From NCBI RefSeq assembly GCF_017114945.1, contig NZ_JABXKQ010000032.1, positions 1 to 64,000 on the forward strand: 64,000 bases of DNA, read 5' to 3'. Below, piece after piece: positions 47,599-56,224 of this stretch (positions within the stretch are counted from its first letter, which is position 1; every line of letters begins with the position of its first letter). A program made the position numbers and the translations under genes. Origin of the DNA: Nostoc sp. JL34. GTDB lineage: Bacteria > Cyanobacteriota > Cyanobacteriia > Cyanobacteriales > Nostocaceae. Below the pieces are notes generated by a model. That model was given only the letters and a program-made list of their open reading frames with translations, did not search any database and had not been told where the DNA came from.

Positions 47599-48051
47599 AT
47601 GGAGATTCAGTTCCGCGAAATTAATCCTTTTGATGTGTGGATTTGGCTGAAATTCAGCACAAATCCTTCTGCGCGTGAAAAACAATATGTAGAAGAAGTT
47701 TTCAATTCCTGGTTTTATCTGGGTAAATTGGGTGCATTTAACGCAGAGAATCTTCAGGTGCAGGACACTGGACTCGATATCAGCTACATGAATTATGATG
47801 AACAAGGCTATGACAAAAGCCTGCTAGCACTGATGCACAACATTGGTGAGTTTGAATATGAGGCTCAGTGGGGACGTTGTTGGTTTGACTTAGGAACCAG
47901 TGATGCGATCGCATTGGATATTTTAATCAACGCTCTCACCCAGCTAAGTCAGGAATATGTCACCATTGAAGAATTGTACATCGGTGGCGAAAATCCAGAT
48001 TGGCCTATTGAGGATAGCGAAAGTCGTCCTCAGTCTATTTACGATAATTAG
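47599..48051 (+). CDS. DUF3531 family protein
   Basis: 150 residues starting MEIQFREINPFDVWIWLKF and rich in Trp, Tyr and acidic residues, with the late segment WGRCWFDLGTSDAIALDILI. This matches DUF3531, a family restricted to cyanobacteria and plastids with no assigned function. Soluble, no signal. The NUDIX gene begins 8 bp after its stop, so the two are probably co-transcribed. Confidence 0.78.
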   Translation: MEIQFREINPFDVWIWLKFSTNPSAREKQYVEEVFNSWFYLGKLGAFNAENLQVQDTGLDISYMNYDEQGYDKSLLALMHNIGEFEYEAQWGRCWFDLGTSDAIALDILINALTQLSQEYVTIEELYIGGENPDWPIEDSESRPQSIYDN

Positions 48052-48059
48052 TTATAAAA

Positions 48060-48491
48060 ATGAATAAAGCTGGCGAAATTCGGGTAATAGCCTTGGGGCT
48101 AATTCGGGATGGCGAACGCATATTTGTTTCTGAAGGCTATGATCCCGTAAAGCAAGAAACATTTTATCGGGCTTTAGGCGGTGGTGTTGATTTTGGCGAA
48201 ACCAGCCACGCCGCCTTAGAACGAGAGTTTCAAGAGGAAATTCAGGCAGACTTAAGGAATATTAAATATCTAGGTTGTATAGAGAACCTATTTACATTTA
48301 ATGGTAGGCAAGGTCATGAAATCATTCAGCTTTATCAATGTGACTTTGTTGATTCAAAATTTTATCAACTGGAAAGTCTAATTTTTTCAGAATCACAACA
48401 TCATAAACATAGAGCGTTATGGATAGATATATCTCGCTTTAAATCTGGTGAATTACGATTAGTACCTGAAGTATTTTTTGAATATTTATAA
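48060..48491 (+). CDS. NUDIX hydrolase
   Basis: 143 residues. The Nudix box GGGVDFGETSHAALEREFQEE (first 20 shown: GGGVDFGETSHAALEREFQE) fits GX5EX7REUXEEXGU with one deviation at the final Gly (Ile). The REFQEE helix carries the metal-binding Glu residues. It cleaves nucleoside diphosphate-X substrates; which one cannot be said. It is 8 bp after the DUF3531 gene. Confidence 0.85.
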   Translation: MNKAGEIRVIALGLIRDGERIFVSEGYDPVKQETFYRALGGGVDFGETSHAALEREFQEEIQADLRNIKYLGCIENLFTFNGRQGHEIIQLYQCDFVDSKFYQLESLIFSESQHHKHRALWIDISRFKSGELRLVPEVFFEYL

Positions 48492-48566
48492 ATCATTTGA
48501 ACATTTCAACTTCATGGTAAGCGCTCATCTTTTGATCTAAATGGAGTATGCGATCGAACTTTGTCG

Positions 48567-48836
48567 CTACAGATGAGAAAGCAACTTGTTATACTCTGCG
48601 TGTGAACCAAGCCAAAACCAAATAATGGTATCTCCATCTAACTGTCCAACCGCTCGATAATTTTTGCTAATCCGTGCTGAATAAATTGGTAGTTCTGGAT
48701 GTACTTTTTTGAAGCGCAAGCTTGGATGGCTCGGATCTTGTTTGAAAAGGCGGTATGCCTGACGGGTTTGCTCTTGAACTTGCTCAGGTAGATCAGCAAA
48801 CCCTTGACGAAACTGAGCGGTTATACGTGACTTCAC
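48567..48836 (-). CDS. RelE/ParE-superfamily toxin
   Basis: 89 residues from GTG 48836, which overlaps the antitoxin stop (GTGA). The fold pattern is two N-terminal helices (QFRQGFADLPEQVQEQTRQA), then beta strands with LRFKKVHPELPIYSARISK, NYRAVGQ and IIWFWLGSHAEYNKLL. This is the RelE/ParE/HigB-like small toxin type. Target (mRNA or gyrase) cannot be read from sequence. It pairs with the upstream antitoxin in one transcript. Confidence 0.8.
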   Translation of the reverse strand: MKSRITAQFRQGFADLPEQVQEQTRQAYRLFKQDPSHPSLRFKKVHPELPIYSARISKNYRAVGQLDGDTIIWFWLGSHAEYNKLLSHL

Positions 48837-49051
48837 AATGTATCTGGATCTAACTCTTGGGTTTTACCTGCACGGTATTCAGCCATTGCCTCGGTTGCAA
48901 GTTTGGCAAGCATATCTGGAGAACGGGCAAAAGCTTGATCCCAACGGCGTTCATCTTCTAGTTCTTCCAAAATCATCGCCGCGATCGCATCTTGTTCATT
49001 GGCAGGTAAATTTTTTAGTTTAGCGATCGCTTGTTCAAGTAGCTCAGTCAT
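48833..49051 (-). CDS. antitoxin of the RelE/ParE-type pair
   Basis: 72 residues beginning MTELLEQAIAKLKNLPANEQ, an acidic helical protein (EELEDERRWDQAF) ending AGKTQELDPDTL. This short type is common in cyanobacteria beside RelE/ParE-like toxins. The antitoxin-first order and the 4-bp overlap with the toxin are typical of type II modules. A DNA-binding domain is not obvious, so autorepression is uncertain. Confidence 0.78.
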   Translation of the reverse strand: MTELLEQAIAKLKNLPANEQDAIAAMILEELEDERRWDQAFARSPDMLAKLATEAMAEYRAGKTQELDPDTL

Positions 49052-49241
49052 AGCTGTTAATCTTTACGAAAGTCATACTATAAATTATCTCAGCTTATAA
49101 TCTGTAGGGGTTGTTAGGGTGCGATCGCTCCATAGCCGAAGAGTAGGTTTGAGTACGAGCAAGTAATCTCTCTCAATAGTACTAAGAGAGTTTGAGACAG
49201 TTCTACAATAAAAGCAAAGACGTTGAGGTTGAACTAACCTA

Positions 49242-49745
49242 ATGGGTGTACCTGACACAAACCCAAAGATACCAATGCTTTCACCAAGCCTCTACGAAAC
49301 TGATTTTTACGCTTGGACAAAGGAACAAGTAACTTTACTTCGCAATGAGCAGTGGAGTCAGATTGATCTGCAAAATCTGATTGAGGAGATTCAATCTTTG
49401 GGTAAACAGCAACGTCAAGAACTGCGAAACCGTCTGAGTGTGTTGATTGGACATTTATTAAAATGGGAATACCAATCCCAACGCCGTAGCCGTAGCTGGT
49501 TATCAACACTTCGGATTCAACGCTTAGATATTGCTGAACTGCTCGAAGACAATCCTAGCCTAAAGCCCTACCTTGAAGAAGCACTTCGCAAAGCCTACCT
49601 TAAAGGTGTCGAATTGGCTGTTGGAGAAACAGATTTGCCCAAGCGGACTTTTCCGGTAGAGTGTCCTTACAGTTTGGTAGAGATTGTGGACTATGATTTC
49701 TACCCCGGTGAACCAAGCAAGCTACTAGATGAATCAGAGCAGTAA
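49242..49745 (+). CDS. DUF29 family protein
   Basis: 167 residues; an internal Met (MLSPSLYETDFYAWTKEQV) is a possible later start at 49278. The opening YETDFYAWTKEQ and the middle HLLKWEYQSQRRSRSW, with a long charged helix, identify DUF29, a family abundant in cyanobacteria with no known function. It is convergent with hicA, with only 7 bp between the stops. It is placed among toxin-antitoxin genes, which may be significant. Confidence 0.82.
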   Translation: MGVPDTNPKIPMLSPSLYETDFYAWTKEQVTLLRNEQWSQIDLQNLIEEIQSLGKQQRQELRNRLSVLIGHLLKWEYQSQRRSRSWLSTLRIQRLDIAELLEDNPSLKPYLEEALRKAYLKGVELAVGETDLPKRTFPVECPYSLVEIVDYDFYPGEPSKLLDESEQ

Positions 49746-49752
49746 TTTGAAA

Positions 49753-49962
49753 TTAAAGTAAATCTTCTTCAGATAGCTGGGCTATTTTCATCAAGGCTTT
49801 CAAGGTTCCAACTTTCAAGTCTTGATTGCGGTGAACAGGAATTGACAGGATTTTTTCTACTTCAAGGTTTTCATAAATATGATGACTGCCAGTAATTCTT
49901 TGCAAAACCCAACCTTTATTTTCCACAATCTTACAAAGTTGCTTGCCAGAAATCGATTTTAT
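49753..49962 (-). pseudogene. hicA: HicA toxin gene whose start codon reads ATA
   Basis: The frame from 49962 encodes 69 codons: ATA, then KSISGKQLCKIVENKGWVLQ, RITGSHHIYE and on to SEEDLL. This is an entire HicA with the catalytic His in GSHHIY (residue 27). There is no ATG, GTG or TTG at the expected place; the codon where ATG is normal (before Lys-Ser-Ile-Ser-Gly) is ATA. The first in-frame alternative is GTG at codon 13, which would delete the first strand. It overlaps the hicB TAA. The gene is either silenced or expressed weakly. Confidence 0.78.
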
Positions 49963-50162
49963 ACAGCAATTTCGACAACTTGATCTGTTGACTCAATTGC
50001 ATTACGACTGTTGGCAACTTCAAGCCAACCTTCAATAGCATCTTTTAAATTAGCCATTACCTCTTCTATGGTGTCTCCTTCGGTAATACAACCGGGAAGC
50101 GCGGGAACCTCTGCCCAATAGCCGCCTTCTTCTGCTGGATGAATGATTGCTCTAATTTTCAT
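49959..50162 (-). CDS. hicB: HicB antitoxin, short form
   Basis: 67 residues with the HicB partial RNase H-like fold: MKIRAIIHPAEEGGYWAEVP, ALPGCITEGDTIEEVMANL and a C-terminal helix. It lacks the C-terminal DNA-binding domain found in longer HicB proteins. It comes before hicA, the usual order in this subtype. Its stop is TAA and coincides with the damaged hicA start. ATG 50162. It would neutralise HicA ribonuclease by direct binding. Confidence 0.85.
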   Translation of the reverse strand: MKIRAIIHPAEEGGYWAEVPALPGCITEGDTIEEVMANLKDAIEGWLEVANSRNAIESTDQVVEIAV

Positions 50163-50229
50163 AAACTTGTTGAGCTAGTTTGTAAGAATATGCTAATAAC
50201 TATAACTATTTCCTCTTAACTCTGGCTAA

Positions 50230-50277
50230 TCAAACTAATTTGGTCAGCTCAGAAAAGTCCTTATCCAATGTTATTAT
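50230..50277 (-). pseudogene. possible PIN-like (DUF5615-type) C-terminal remnant
   Basis: A short reverse frame, IITLDKDFSELTKLV then TGA, resembles the TxDKDFxEL segment of small PIN-like proteins of toxin-antitoxin modules. It overlaps the last 4 bp of the nuclease gene and has no start. Only 15 residues support it, so this is tentative. Confidence 0.25.
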
Positions 50278-50837
50278 CTTTGACCTTGAACTAAATCATT
50301 AAATTGAAAAGACGAGCCGCTTTTCTTTAGTATCTTTATATTTGAGAGAGAGTCATGAGTAGGGTCAATGCGTGTTATCTTTTTGGCTATTTTGATGTTC
50401 TTAATGCTGACGAAACGACATTCATAATCCTTGAGAAAATTTTGCTCCTTCCAAAATGATTGACCAATTTCCCGACAGTAGGCAACAAAACACTGTGCTC
50501 CTTTAAGTTGTTCAATAATTTCTGTGTGCGATCCTCCTTTCCCTGCCTTCATCTCAATACAGAGGATGACCTTTTTCTTCCCAGTATCAGTAACAATGAC
50601 AAAATCTGCACGTTTGCACTCACCACGATTCCCTTTAAAAACCGCATTCGGTGAGATGAAAGTATCTGCTTTAATGATGATGACGTCATCATCATCGGGC
50701 ATCCCATAAATAGTTACATCGTAATTGGCGGGTGGAGGCTCTTTGAGTATGACCTTATTTTTGCCGTAGCGATCATTTTCCAATGCTACTGTAGCGGTTT
50801 CCTTGATCATCTCTTTGAGGATAGCAATATCAGACAT
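50274..50837 (-). CDS. PD-(D/E)xK nuclease-like protein paired with an ATPase
   Basis: 187 residues. The segment KRADFVIVTDTGKKKVILCI followed by EMKAG gives Asp78, Glu95-Met-Lys97 and a later Gln110 (EIIEQLKGAQ), the spacing of a PD-(D/E)xK nuclease core. The N-terminal 70 residues are unfamiliar and contain an acidic run (MPDDDDV). I know no named family. Its ATG overlaps the ATPase stop (TAATG), and GAGGAG in the ATPase tail is its ribosome site, so the two proteins are made together. The nuclease role is inferred from the motif, not proven. Confidence 0.7.
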   Translation of the reverse strand: MSDIAILKEMIKETATVALENDRYGKNKVILKEPPPANYDVTIYGMPDDDDVIIIKADTFISPNAVFKGNRGECKRADFVIVTDTGKKKVILCIEMKAGKGGSHTEIIEQLKGAQCFVAYCREIGQSFWKEQNFLKDYECRFVSIKNIKIAKKITRIDPTHDSLSNIKILKKSGSSFQFNDLVQGQR

Positions 50838-52222
50838 TACTCCTCACCCCAGACGATCGCTTCCTGAATCCGGTTCATCGTTTCGATGGTTGTATCAAAG
50901 CTGCGGGCTTCAATCCCCAGTTCTGGGTCTATATTGGCTGGTGTAAGGGTCTGGCATTTAGTTTTTCTCTTTTTGCCCTCTAGTATTATCGGTGTTTCTT
51001 CCGCGATATAGACTTTGATGTTTTCAGAAGAGATCAGTTCTGCTGCCCGATAACCTTCTTCTTCAGCAATTCGCTTGAGATGGGGTTTATCATGGTTAAG
51101 CATGATCAGCGTATTTAGTTCTTTAATAATGTAATCACTGTGGGTGGTGATGAAAACTTTAATGCCCAGGTTCACCAGTTGGGCAAATAGCCGTGCGACG
51201 CGGCGCTGGTTTTCAGGGTGTAGGTTCAGTTCGGGTTCATCCACCATCAGTAAATCACCAAGCTGGGCTTCGTGTCTCAGATAAAAGCCGATATCTAGCA
51301 GAGAACGAACGGCGCTAGAACTTTCATCCATAGAAAGCTTGATCCGTTTACCCTTTGGCTCATAATAAAGTTGATCGTTACGGGTGACTGTGTATTTACC
51401 ACCAATAATGTCGGCGAAATCAGCCAACATATCGGGATGATTCTCAGCAATGAAACTGCTTTTTTGGAAAATTGTCTCCAGTTGCCGCGTAAAATCCACA
51501 TTTTTTTCTACTGGGAGCGCATAATCCTGGTATACGTTAGATAGAAGCTCTCTTGGATTGATGTTTTTATCAGCCTGACCCATTTCTTCGAGCAAGCGAT
51601 TGCGGGCGAAATTCAACTCTTTGCGAAAAATGACAGCACCGGTTCGTTCTGCACTAGCGATAAAAGGGTTAGGAAGAAACTGATCAAAAATGATATCTTT
51701 TAGTGCGTCGGCAATGATGCGCTTAAGAATATCGCGGGGGATTTTTACCTTCTCTTTCTGAACAAGCAGAGTTACAACTAATTCTGTGCTTTTTTCACTT
51801 TTGGTAATAGAGAAAAGTGATGCCTCGCCGGAGGCAATTTCCCGATTAAATCTGCCTGCTAAACTAATATTTTGGATGTCCAGACTTACCTGAAAGTCTG
51901 TTGTTTTAAATCGTTCTGCCGGTGCTGCAAAAATCTTCGGTAATTCCTGGGTATATGCCTGACAACCTTTAGTAACAATCTGCTCGGATTTTTTAATATA
52001 TTCTTGTATATCAAGACGAATTACACCGTCCGCAAGCAGCTGCTTGATCTTATCGGCGTTAATTTGGATGGCAAACATTCGTCGCCAAGTAGACAAAAAG
52101 CCAAACAAAGCATAAGTAGCGTAAGTCTTGCCCGTATTATTGCAGCCACAAATGATTGTCAGGTCGCCAAGTGTGAATTCGGCTTGCTTTAAAGCACCAA
52201 GATTTTTGACTTTAATTTTCAT
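50837..52222 (-). CDS. AAA/ABC-type ATPase (OLD-like, AAA_15 group)
   Basis: 461 residues. Walker A GCNNTGKT (26-33), a long middle helical insert (about 60-290), a signature-like LSMDESSSAVRSL, Walker B LLMVDEPELNLHPENQRR (about 325) and the switch His in FITTHSDYII. This is the SMC/Rad50-like ATPase type seen in OLD, PtuA and AriA proteins of anti-phage systems. There is no TOPRIM domain, unlike OLD/Gabija; the nuclease role may fall to the coupled downstream protein. ATG 52222. First gene of the pair. Confidence 0.82.
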   Translation of the reverse strand: MKIKVKNLGALKQAEFTLGDLTIICGCNNTGKTYATYALFGFLSTWRRMFAIQINADKIKQLLADGVIRLDIQEYIKKSEQIVTKGCQAYTQELPKIFAAPAERFKTTDFQVSLDIQNISLAGRFNREIASGEASLFSITKSEKSTELVVTLLVQKEKVKIPRDILKRIIADALKDIIFDQFLPNPFIASAERTGAVIFRKELNFARNRLLEEMGQADKNINPRELLSNVYQDYALPVEKNVDFTRQLETIFQKSSFIAENHPDMLADFADIIGGKYTVTRNDQLYYEPKGKRIKLSMDESSSAVRSLLDIGFYLRHEAQLGDLLMVDEPELNLHPENQRRVARLFAQLVNLGIKVFITTHSDYIIKELNTLIMLNHDKPHLKRIAEEEGYRAAELISSENIKVYIAEETPIILEGKKRKTKCQTLTPANIDPELGIEARSFDTTIETMNRIQEAIVWGEE

Positions 52223-52342
52223 TGCCGTATTCTTTTAGCAAAAATCCCCTATCCTTGAGTGATAACACTTTAGTATTAACCTTTAAATCATATCCCCACT
52301 GGGATTTAGAGGTCTAACTATTTATTCAGACGGAAACACCGC

Positions 52343-55300
52343 TCAAACAACAGCTGCCTCTGGAATCGCACCCTGCATTCTCCCGAAAGCATCAATCAAA
52401 TTCTGCAATTGTTGATCTGCTTTAAAAACTCCTAACCCACGCACTGTCACTTTACCTGGAGAATATACAAAGCGCGTCTTCAGATTGTCTGGTAAATTCG
52501 CAGCCAATAAATTCCAAGCAGGTTCTTCCATCGGCGTTTCTAAAACGACGTGCTGCTTTTGTTCTGGTTTAATCCGGCTAAATCCAAGTTTTTTCGCTAG
52601 CTGTTTGAGTTCCATAACTCGCAAAAGTTGATTTGCAGGGACAGGTAAAGTACCATAGCGATCGCTCCACTCGGCTGCAATTAGCTTTAATTCTGATTTA
52701 GATTTAGCTGTCGCCACCGCCCGATATGCACTCATCTTTTGATCCAAATCGGTAATGTAATCTGCGGGGATAAATGCCGTCAGGTTGAGATCAATTTGGG
52801 TATCCTCCACTTTCGGAATTTCTTGTCCGCGGATTTCCCGAATTGCTTCTTCCAGCATTTCCATGTATAAATCAAAACCAATAGCATCCATTTGACCGGA
52901 TTGTTCAGCACCTAGCAAGTTACCCACGCCTCTGATTTCCATATCGCGCATCGCCAGTTGATACCCAGAACCTAGCTGAGTAAATTCCTGAATTGCTCGT
53001 AATCGTTGGCGTGCTGCATCAGATAATGCCCGTTGCTTCGGATAAAATAACCAAGCATGAGCTTGGATACCTGCACGTCCCACACGACCACGTAATTGAT
53101 ACAACTGTGCTAATCCAAAGCGGTGAGCATCTTCAATCAAAATCGTGTTGACTCGTGGAATATCTAAGCCAGATTCAATAATTGTCGTACAAACCAGGAT
53201 GTCTGCATCGCCATTGCTGAAAGTGAGCATGGTTGATTCTAACTCGCTTTCATCCATTTGACCGTGAGCGATCGCAAATCTAGCTCCCGGTATTACTTCT
53301 CGTAAATTAGCTGTTGTCTCTTCAATTCCATCCACTCGTGGAACTACATAAAATACCTGTCCACCTCTGTCTAATTCTTGACGAATTGCAGTGCGGATAC
53401 TTTCAGAATTAATCGGTGAAAGATGTGTTTTAATCGGCCGTCTAGTTGGGGGTGGTGTGGTAATCAAACTCATTTCCCGAATTCCTGACAAGGACATATA
53501 CAAAGTTCGGGGAATGGGAGTGGCGGAGAGGGTAAGCACGTCCACTTGAGTTTTCAAGCTTTTAATTTTCTCTTTCTGATTTACCCCAAAGCGTTGTTCT
53601 TCATCTACTACCAACAATCCTAAATCGCGGAACATCACACCTTTACCTAAAAGTTGATGCGTACCAACCACTACATCTAATTCACCCGTGGCCAATCGCT
53701 TTTGAATATCGCGGCGTTCTTCAGCCGAACGAAAACGGTTGAGTAAACCGACATTTACGGGGTAGGGTGCAAAACGTTCTTTAAGTGTATGGTAATGCTG
53801 CTGTGTTAAAATAGTCGTCGGCGCAAGGAGTGCCACTTGTTTACCGGCGGTGACTGCTTTGAAAACAGCACGAATCGCCACTTCCGTCTTGCCGAAACCG
53901 ACATCGCCACAAACCAAACGATCCATTGGGCGATCGCTTTCCATGTCGCGTTTTACATCTTGGACAGCTTTTAGTTGATCCGTCGTGGGTTGGTAGGGAA
54001 AAGAATCTTCCAGTTCCTCCTGCCAAGGCATATCACTGGGAAAGCTAAAACCTTGTTGTTGCGATCGCGCTGCATACAGTTTCAACAAGTCCACCGCCAA
54101 TTTTTTAATGGCTTTGCGGACTTTATTCTTGGTATTTTCCCAAGCTTTACCGGTCATCCTGTTAAGTTCTGGTGCTTTATCCCCTGCGGCGCGGAACCGC
54201 GATAAAGCCCCTACTTGATCGGCTGCGACTCTGAGTAACCCGTCAGCATACTGCACCACTAAATAATCACGGGTTTCATTATTAATCGTCAAACTTTCCA
54301 GCTTGACAAATTTGCCAACACCATGATTCCTGTGAACTACATAATCACCGGGACGCAGCTTATTAGGATCAACTTGCTTAGAAGTAGCTTTGTGACGCTT
54401 GCGGATATAGCCGGGAGTCGCCAAGGAATGCTGCCCAAAAAATTCCCGATCTGTGACAATTACCAATCGGTACGTAGGCAGGATAAAACCTTCAAGTTCC
54501 GCAAGCCCAGAATATTTTAGGGCTATGGGAATATGGTTGATTTGCAGCTTATCAATCGCTTGGTAGTCGCGGGGATTGGGGATAAACTGAGCCGGACAAT
54601 CATGTTCTTGTAACAGCGAGACAGAACGCGAAGGTTGAGCAGAAAGTAGCCAGATCGAGAAATTGCGATCGCGTTCTTGACGGATGGTTTCAGCTAATTT
54701 AGCAAACTGGTGTGGTGTGACTGGAACAGGACGGCAGGCAAGATTGATCCCACTATTTTCTTCTGACAGTTCCGATAAATACAGTGTTTTAAACTTGGCA
54801 ACATCAACCAGGCACTCATCAAACGAACGGTGGATTTTCGGCAATCTTAAAGGAGTAGAGGTCGATTCTTCCCCATGCCCAATGCCCCATTGTTCCTCAG
54901 CATTTTCCACCCAGCGATCGCTATGAGCATGGCACTGTTCTGGCTCATCAATGGCAATCAGGGTATTCTCTGCTAGGTAGTTTAGCAGAGATGCTGGTTG
55001 CTCGAACGCTAACCCCAAAAAGCGACGGCTACCTTCAATCAGTGATGAGTGCTGAGTGCTGTTAGCGGTAGCGGGGTGTTCAGCCCGTGCTGAGTCATAA
55101 TTTAACTCAGCACTCAGCATTCGGAACTCAGGACTATTTTTCAGTGCCGCCATCACCACAGGAGTAAAGCTAGTGGGGGTAAGAATTATGTGATCAACTT
55201 TGTCGAGGGCTGAACGTTGAGTTGCTGGGTCAAATTCTCGCATTTGCTCAATTTCATCGCCAAACCATTCTAATCGGACTGGTAACTCAGAGGAAACCGG

Positions 55301-55984
55301 GAACACATCAACAATATCGCCCCGGCGACTCCATTGCCCTTCCATTTCCACCAAGGGCACTCTTTCGTACCCCAAAATAGTTATTTTCTCACTGAAGGCA
55401 TTCAAGTCTAAATCCATCCCCTTTTTCAGGGTAAGACAGAATTGCCCAAAAGCTTCTGGTGGTGGTAAATGAGGTTGCAGCGCCCCTTGAGTAGCCACAA
55501 TCGCTAAAGGTCGCTTCGCTCCGGGATTGGGGATTGGGAATTGGGGATTGGGAACAGATAAGGGAGTAACAGTAACTTTTTCAATAATTCCCTCTTGTCC
55601 TCCTTGTCCCCCCAGTCCCCAGTCCCCAGTCCCTAGTCCCCTATCCCTCATGCCCAAATCTGCCAATACCTGCATTTGCCCCCAACTCATCTCAGTTTCC
55701 GGGTCAAAAGGTTCGTAGGGAGAAGCCTCGGAGGTGGGATAAAAATGTACTGTTTGCCATCCCATTGCCTCCAGTTGTGCGTAAACGCGTCCAGCTTCTT
55801 CCAGAGTGGCGCAAACCATGAACAAATTCTTGCCCTGAGCCTGTGCTAATGCCGAAGCCACCAGAGTTTTGGGCAGCCGGGGAATGCCATTTAACCGCAA
55901 TTCTTGTTGTCGATTTAGCTTAGAAATAAATTCAGTAGTGAGCGGCGATCGGCCTAAGGCACGCACAATAGAAGAAAATGACAT
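52343..55984 (-). CDS. mfd: transcription-repair coupling factor Mfd
   Basis: 1213 residues. UvrB-homology module at the N-terminus, RNA-polymerase-interaction (CarD-like) domain at about 540 ([17 protein letters not shown]), RecG-like translocase with Walker [10 protein letters not shown] (about 690) and DEEQRF (about 791), and a C-terminal TRCF domain. It removes stalled RNA polymerase and recruits UvrA. Three repeat-derived insertions sit in the N-terminal third (about residues 112-155, 285-315 and 363-374), all in frame. The ATPase parts are intact, so the protein is probably active. Confidence 0.95.
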   Translation of the reverse strand: MSFSSIVRALGRSPLTTEFISKLNRQQELRLNGIPRLPKTLVASALAQAQGKNLFMVCATLEEAGRVYAQLEAMGWQTVHFYPTSEASPYEPFDPETEMSWGQMQVLADLGMRDRGLGTGDWGLGGQGGQEGIIEKVTVTPLSVPNPQFPIPNPGAKRPLAIVATQGALQPHLPPPEAFGQFCLTLKKGMDLDLNAFSEKITILGYERVPLVEMEGQWSRRGDIVDVFPVSSELPVRLEWFGDEIEQMREFDPATQRSALDKVDHIILTPTSFTPVVMAALKNSPEFRMLSAELNYDSARAEHPATANSTQHSSLIEGSRRFLGLAFEQPASLLNYLAENTLIAIDEPEQCHAHSDRWVENAEEQWGIGHGEESTSTPLRLPKIHRSFDECLVDVAKFKTLYLSELSEENSGINLACRPVPVTPHQFAKLAETIRQERDRNFSIWLLSAQPSRSVSLLQEHDCPAQFIPNPRDYQAIDKLQINHIPIALKYSGLAELEGFILPTYRLVIVTDREFFGQHSLATPGYIRKRHKATSKQVDPNKLRPGDYVVHRNHGVGKFVKLESLTINNETRDYLVVQYADGLLRVAADQVGALSRFRAAGDKAPELNRMTGKAWENTKNKVRKAIKKLAVDLLKLYAARSQQQGFSFPSDMPWQEELEDSFPYQPTTDQLKAVQDVKRDMESDRPMDRLVCGDVGFGKTEVAIRAVFKAVTAGKQVALLAPTTILTQQHYHTLKERFAPYPVNVGLLNRFRSAEERRDIQKRLATGELDVVVGTHQLLGKGVMFRDLGLLVVDEEQRFGVNQKEKIKSLKTQVDVLTLSATPIPRTLYMSLSGIREMSLITTPPPTRRPIKTHLSPINSESIRTAIRQELDRGGQVFYVVPRVDGIEETTANLREVIPGARFAIAHGQMDESELESTMLTFSNGDADILVCTTIIESGLDIPRVNTILIEDAHRFGLAQLYQLRGRVGRAGIQAHAWLFYPKQRALSDAARQRLRAIQEFTQLGSGYQLAMRDMEIRGVGNLLGAEQSGQMDAIGFDLYMEMLEEAIREIRGQEIPKVEDTQIDLNLTAFIPADYITDLDQKMSAYRAVATAKSKSELKLIAAEWSDRYGTLPVPANQLLRVMELKQLAKKLGFSRIKPEQKQHVVLETPMEEPAWNLLAANLPDNLKTRFVYSPGKVTVRGLGVFKADQQLQNLIDAFGRMQGAIPEAAVV
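54868..54895 (-). repeat. heptamer repeat inside mfd
   Basis: CCCATGCCCAATGCCCCATTG, a CCCAATG-type STRR, encodes QWGIGHGEE at about Mfd residues 363-374. In frame. The same heptamers form the intergenic array at 9100-9200. Confidence 0.65.
55041..55130 (-). repeat. palindromic repeat inside mfd
   Basis: GAGTGCTGAGTGCTG on one side and ACTCAGCACTCAGCA on the other make an inverted repeat of about 15 bp with 45 bp between. It encodes a Ser/Ala/His-rich stretch ([16 protein letters not shown]) at about residues 285-315 of Mfd. ACTCAGCACTCAGCACTC also occurs between genes at 2298-2316, so this is dispersed repeat DNA that has entered the gene. Confidence 0.7.
55521..55650 (-). repeat. STRR insertion inside mfd
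   Basis: Heptamers of GGGATTG type (55523-55552) and CCCCAGT/CCCTAGT type (55609-55650) flank a short unique core. The translated stretch ([15 protein letters not shown] and [11 protein letters not shown]) has the Gly/Trp and Pro/Asn signature of STRR DNA. It lies between QVLADLGM and [11 protein letters not shown], parts of the conserved N-terminal module, at about residues 112-155, and preserves the frame. Confidence 0.8.
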
Positions 55985-56224
55985 AAGTACTACTAGCGAT
56001 GGGAGTCTTTGTGGGTCAGCAAATCTTGAGGCAGTTTATGTCAACTATTTTAAAAGTGTTAACAGCCTTCTTATTCCTTCGGTGGAAGAATAATGCACAG
56101 CGACTAATAAACTTAAGAACTATAACTATTACTTTGTGTACAGTCAAAGCATTTATCGAAACACCTTTAATACTAGATACTAGGGATTGAGCTACGTTCG
56201 CTCTGATAAGCCGCAATTTTAAAC

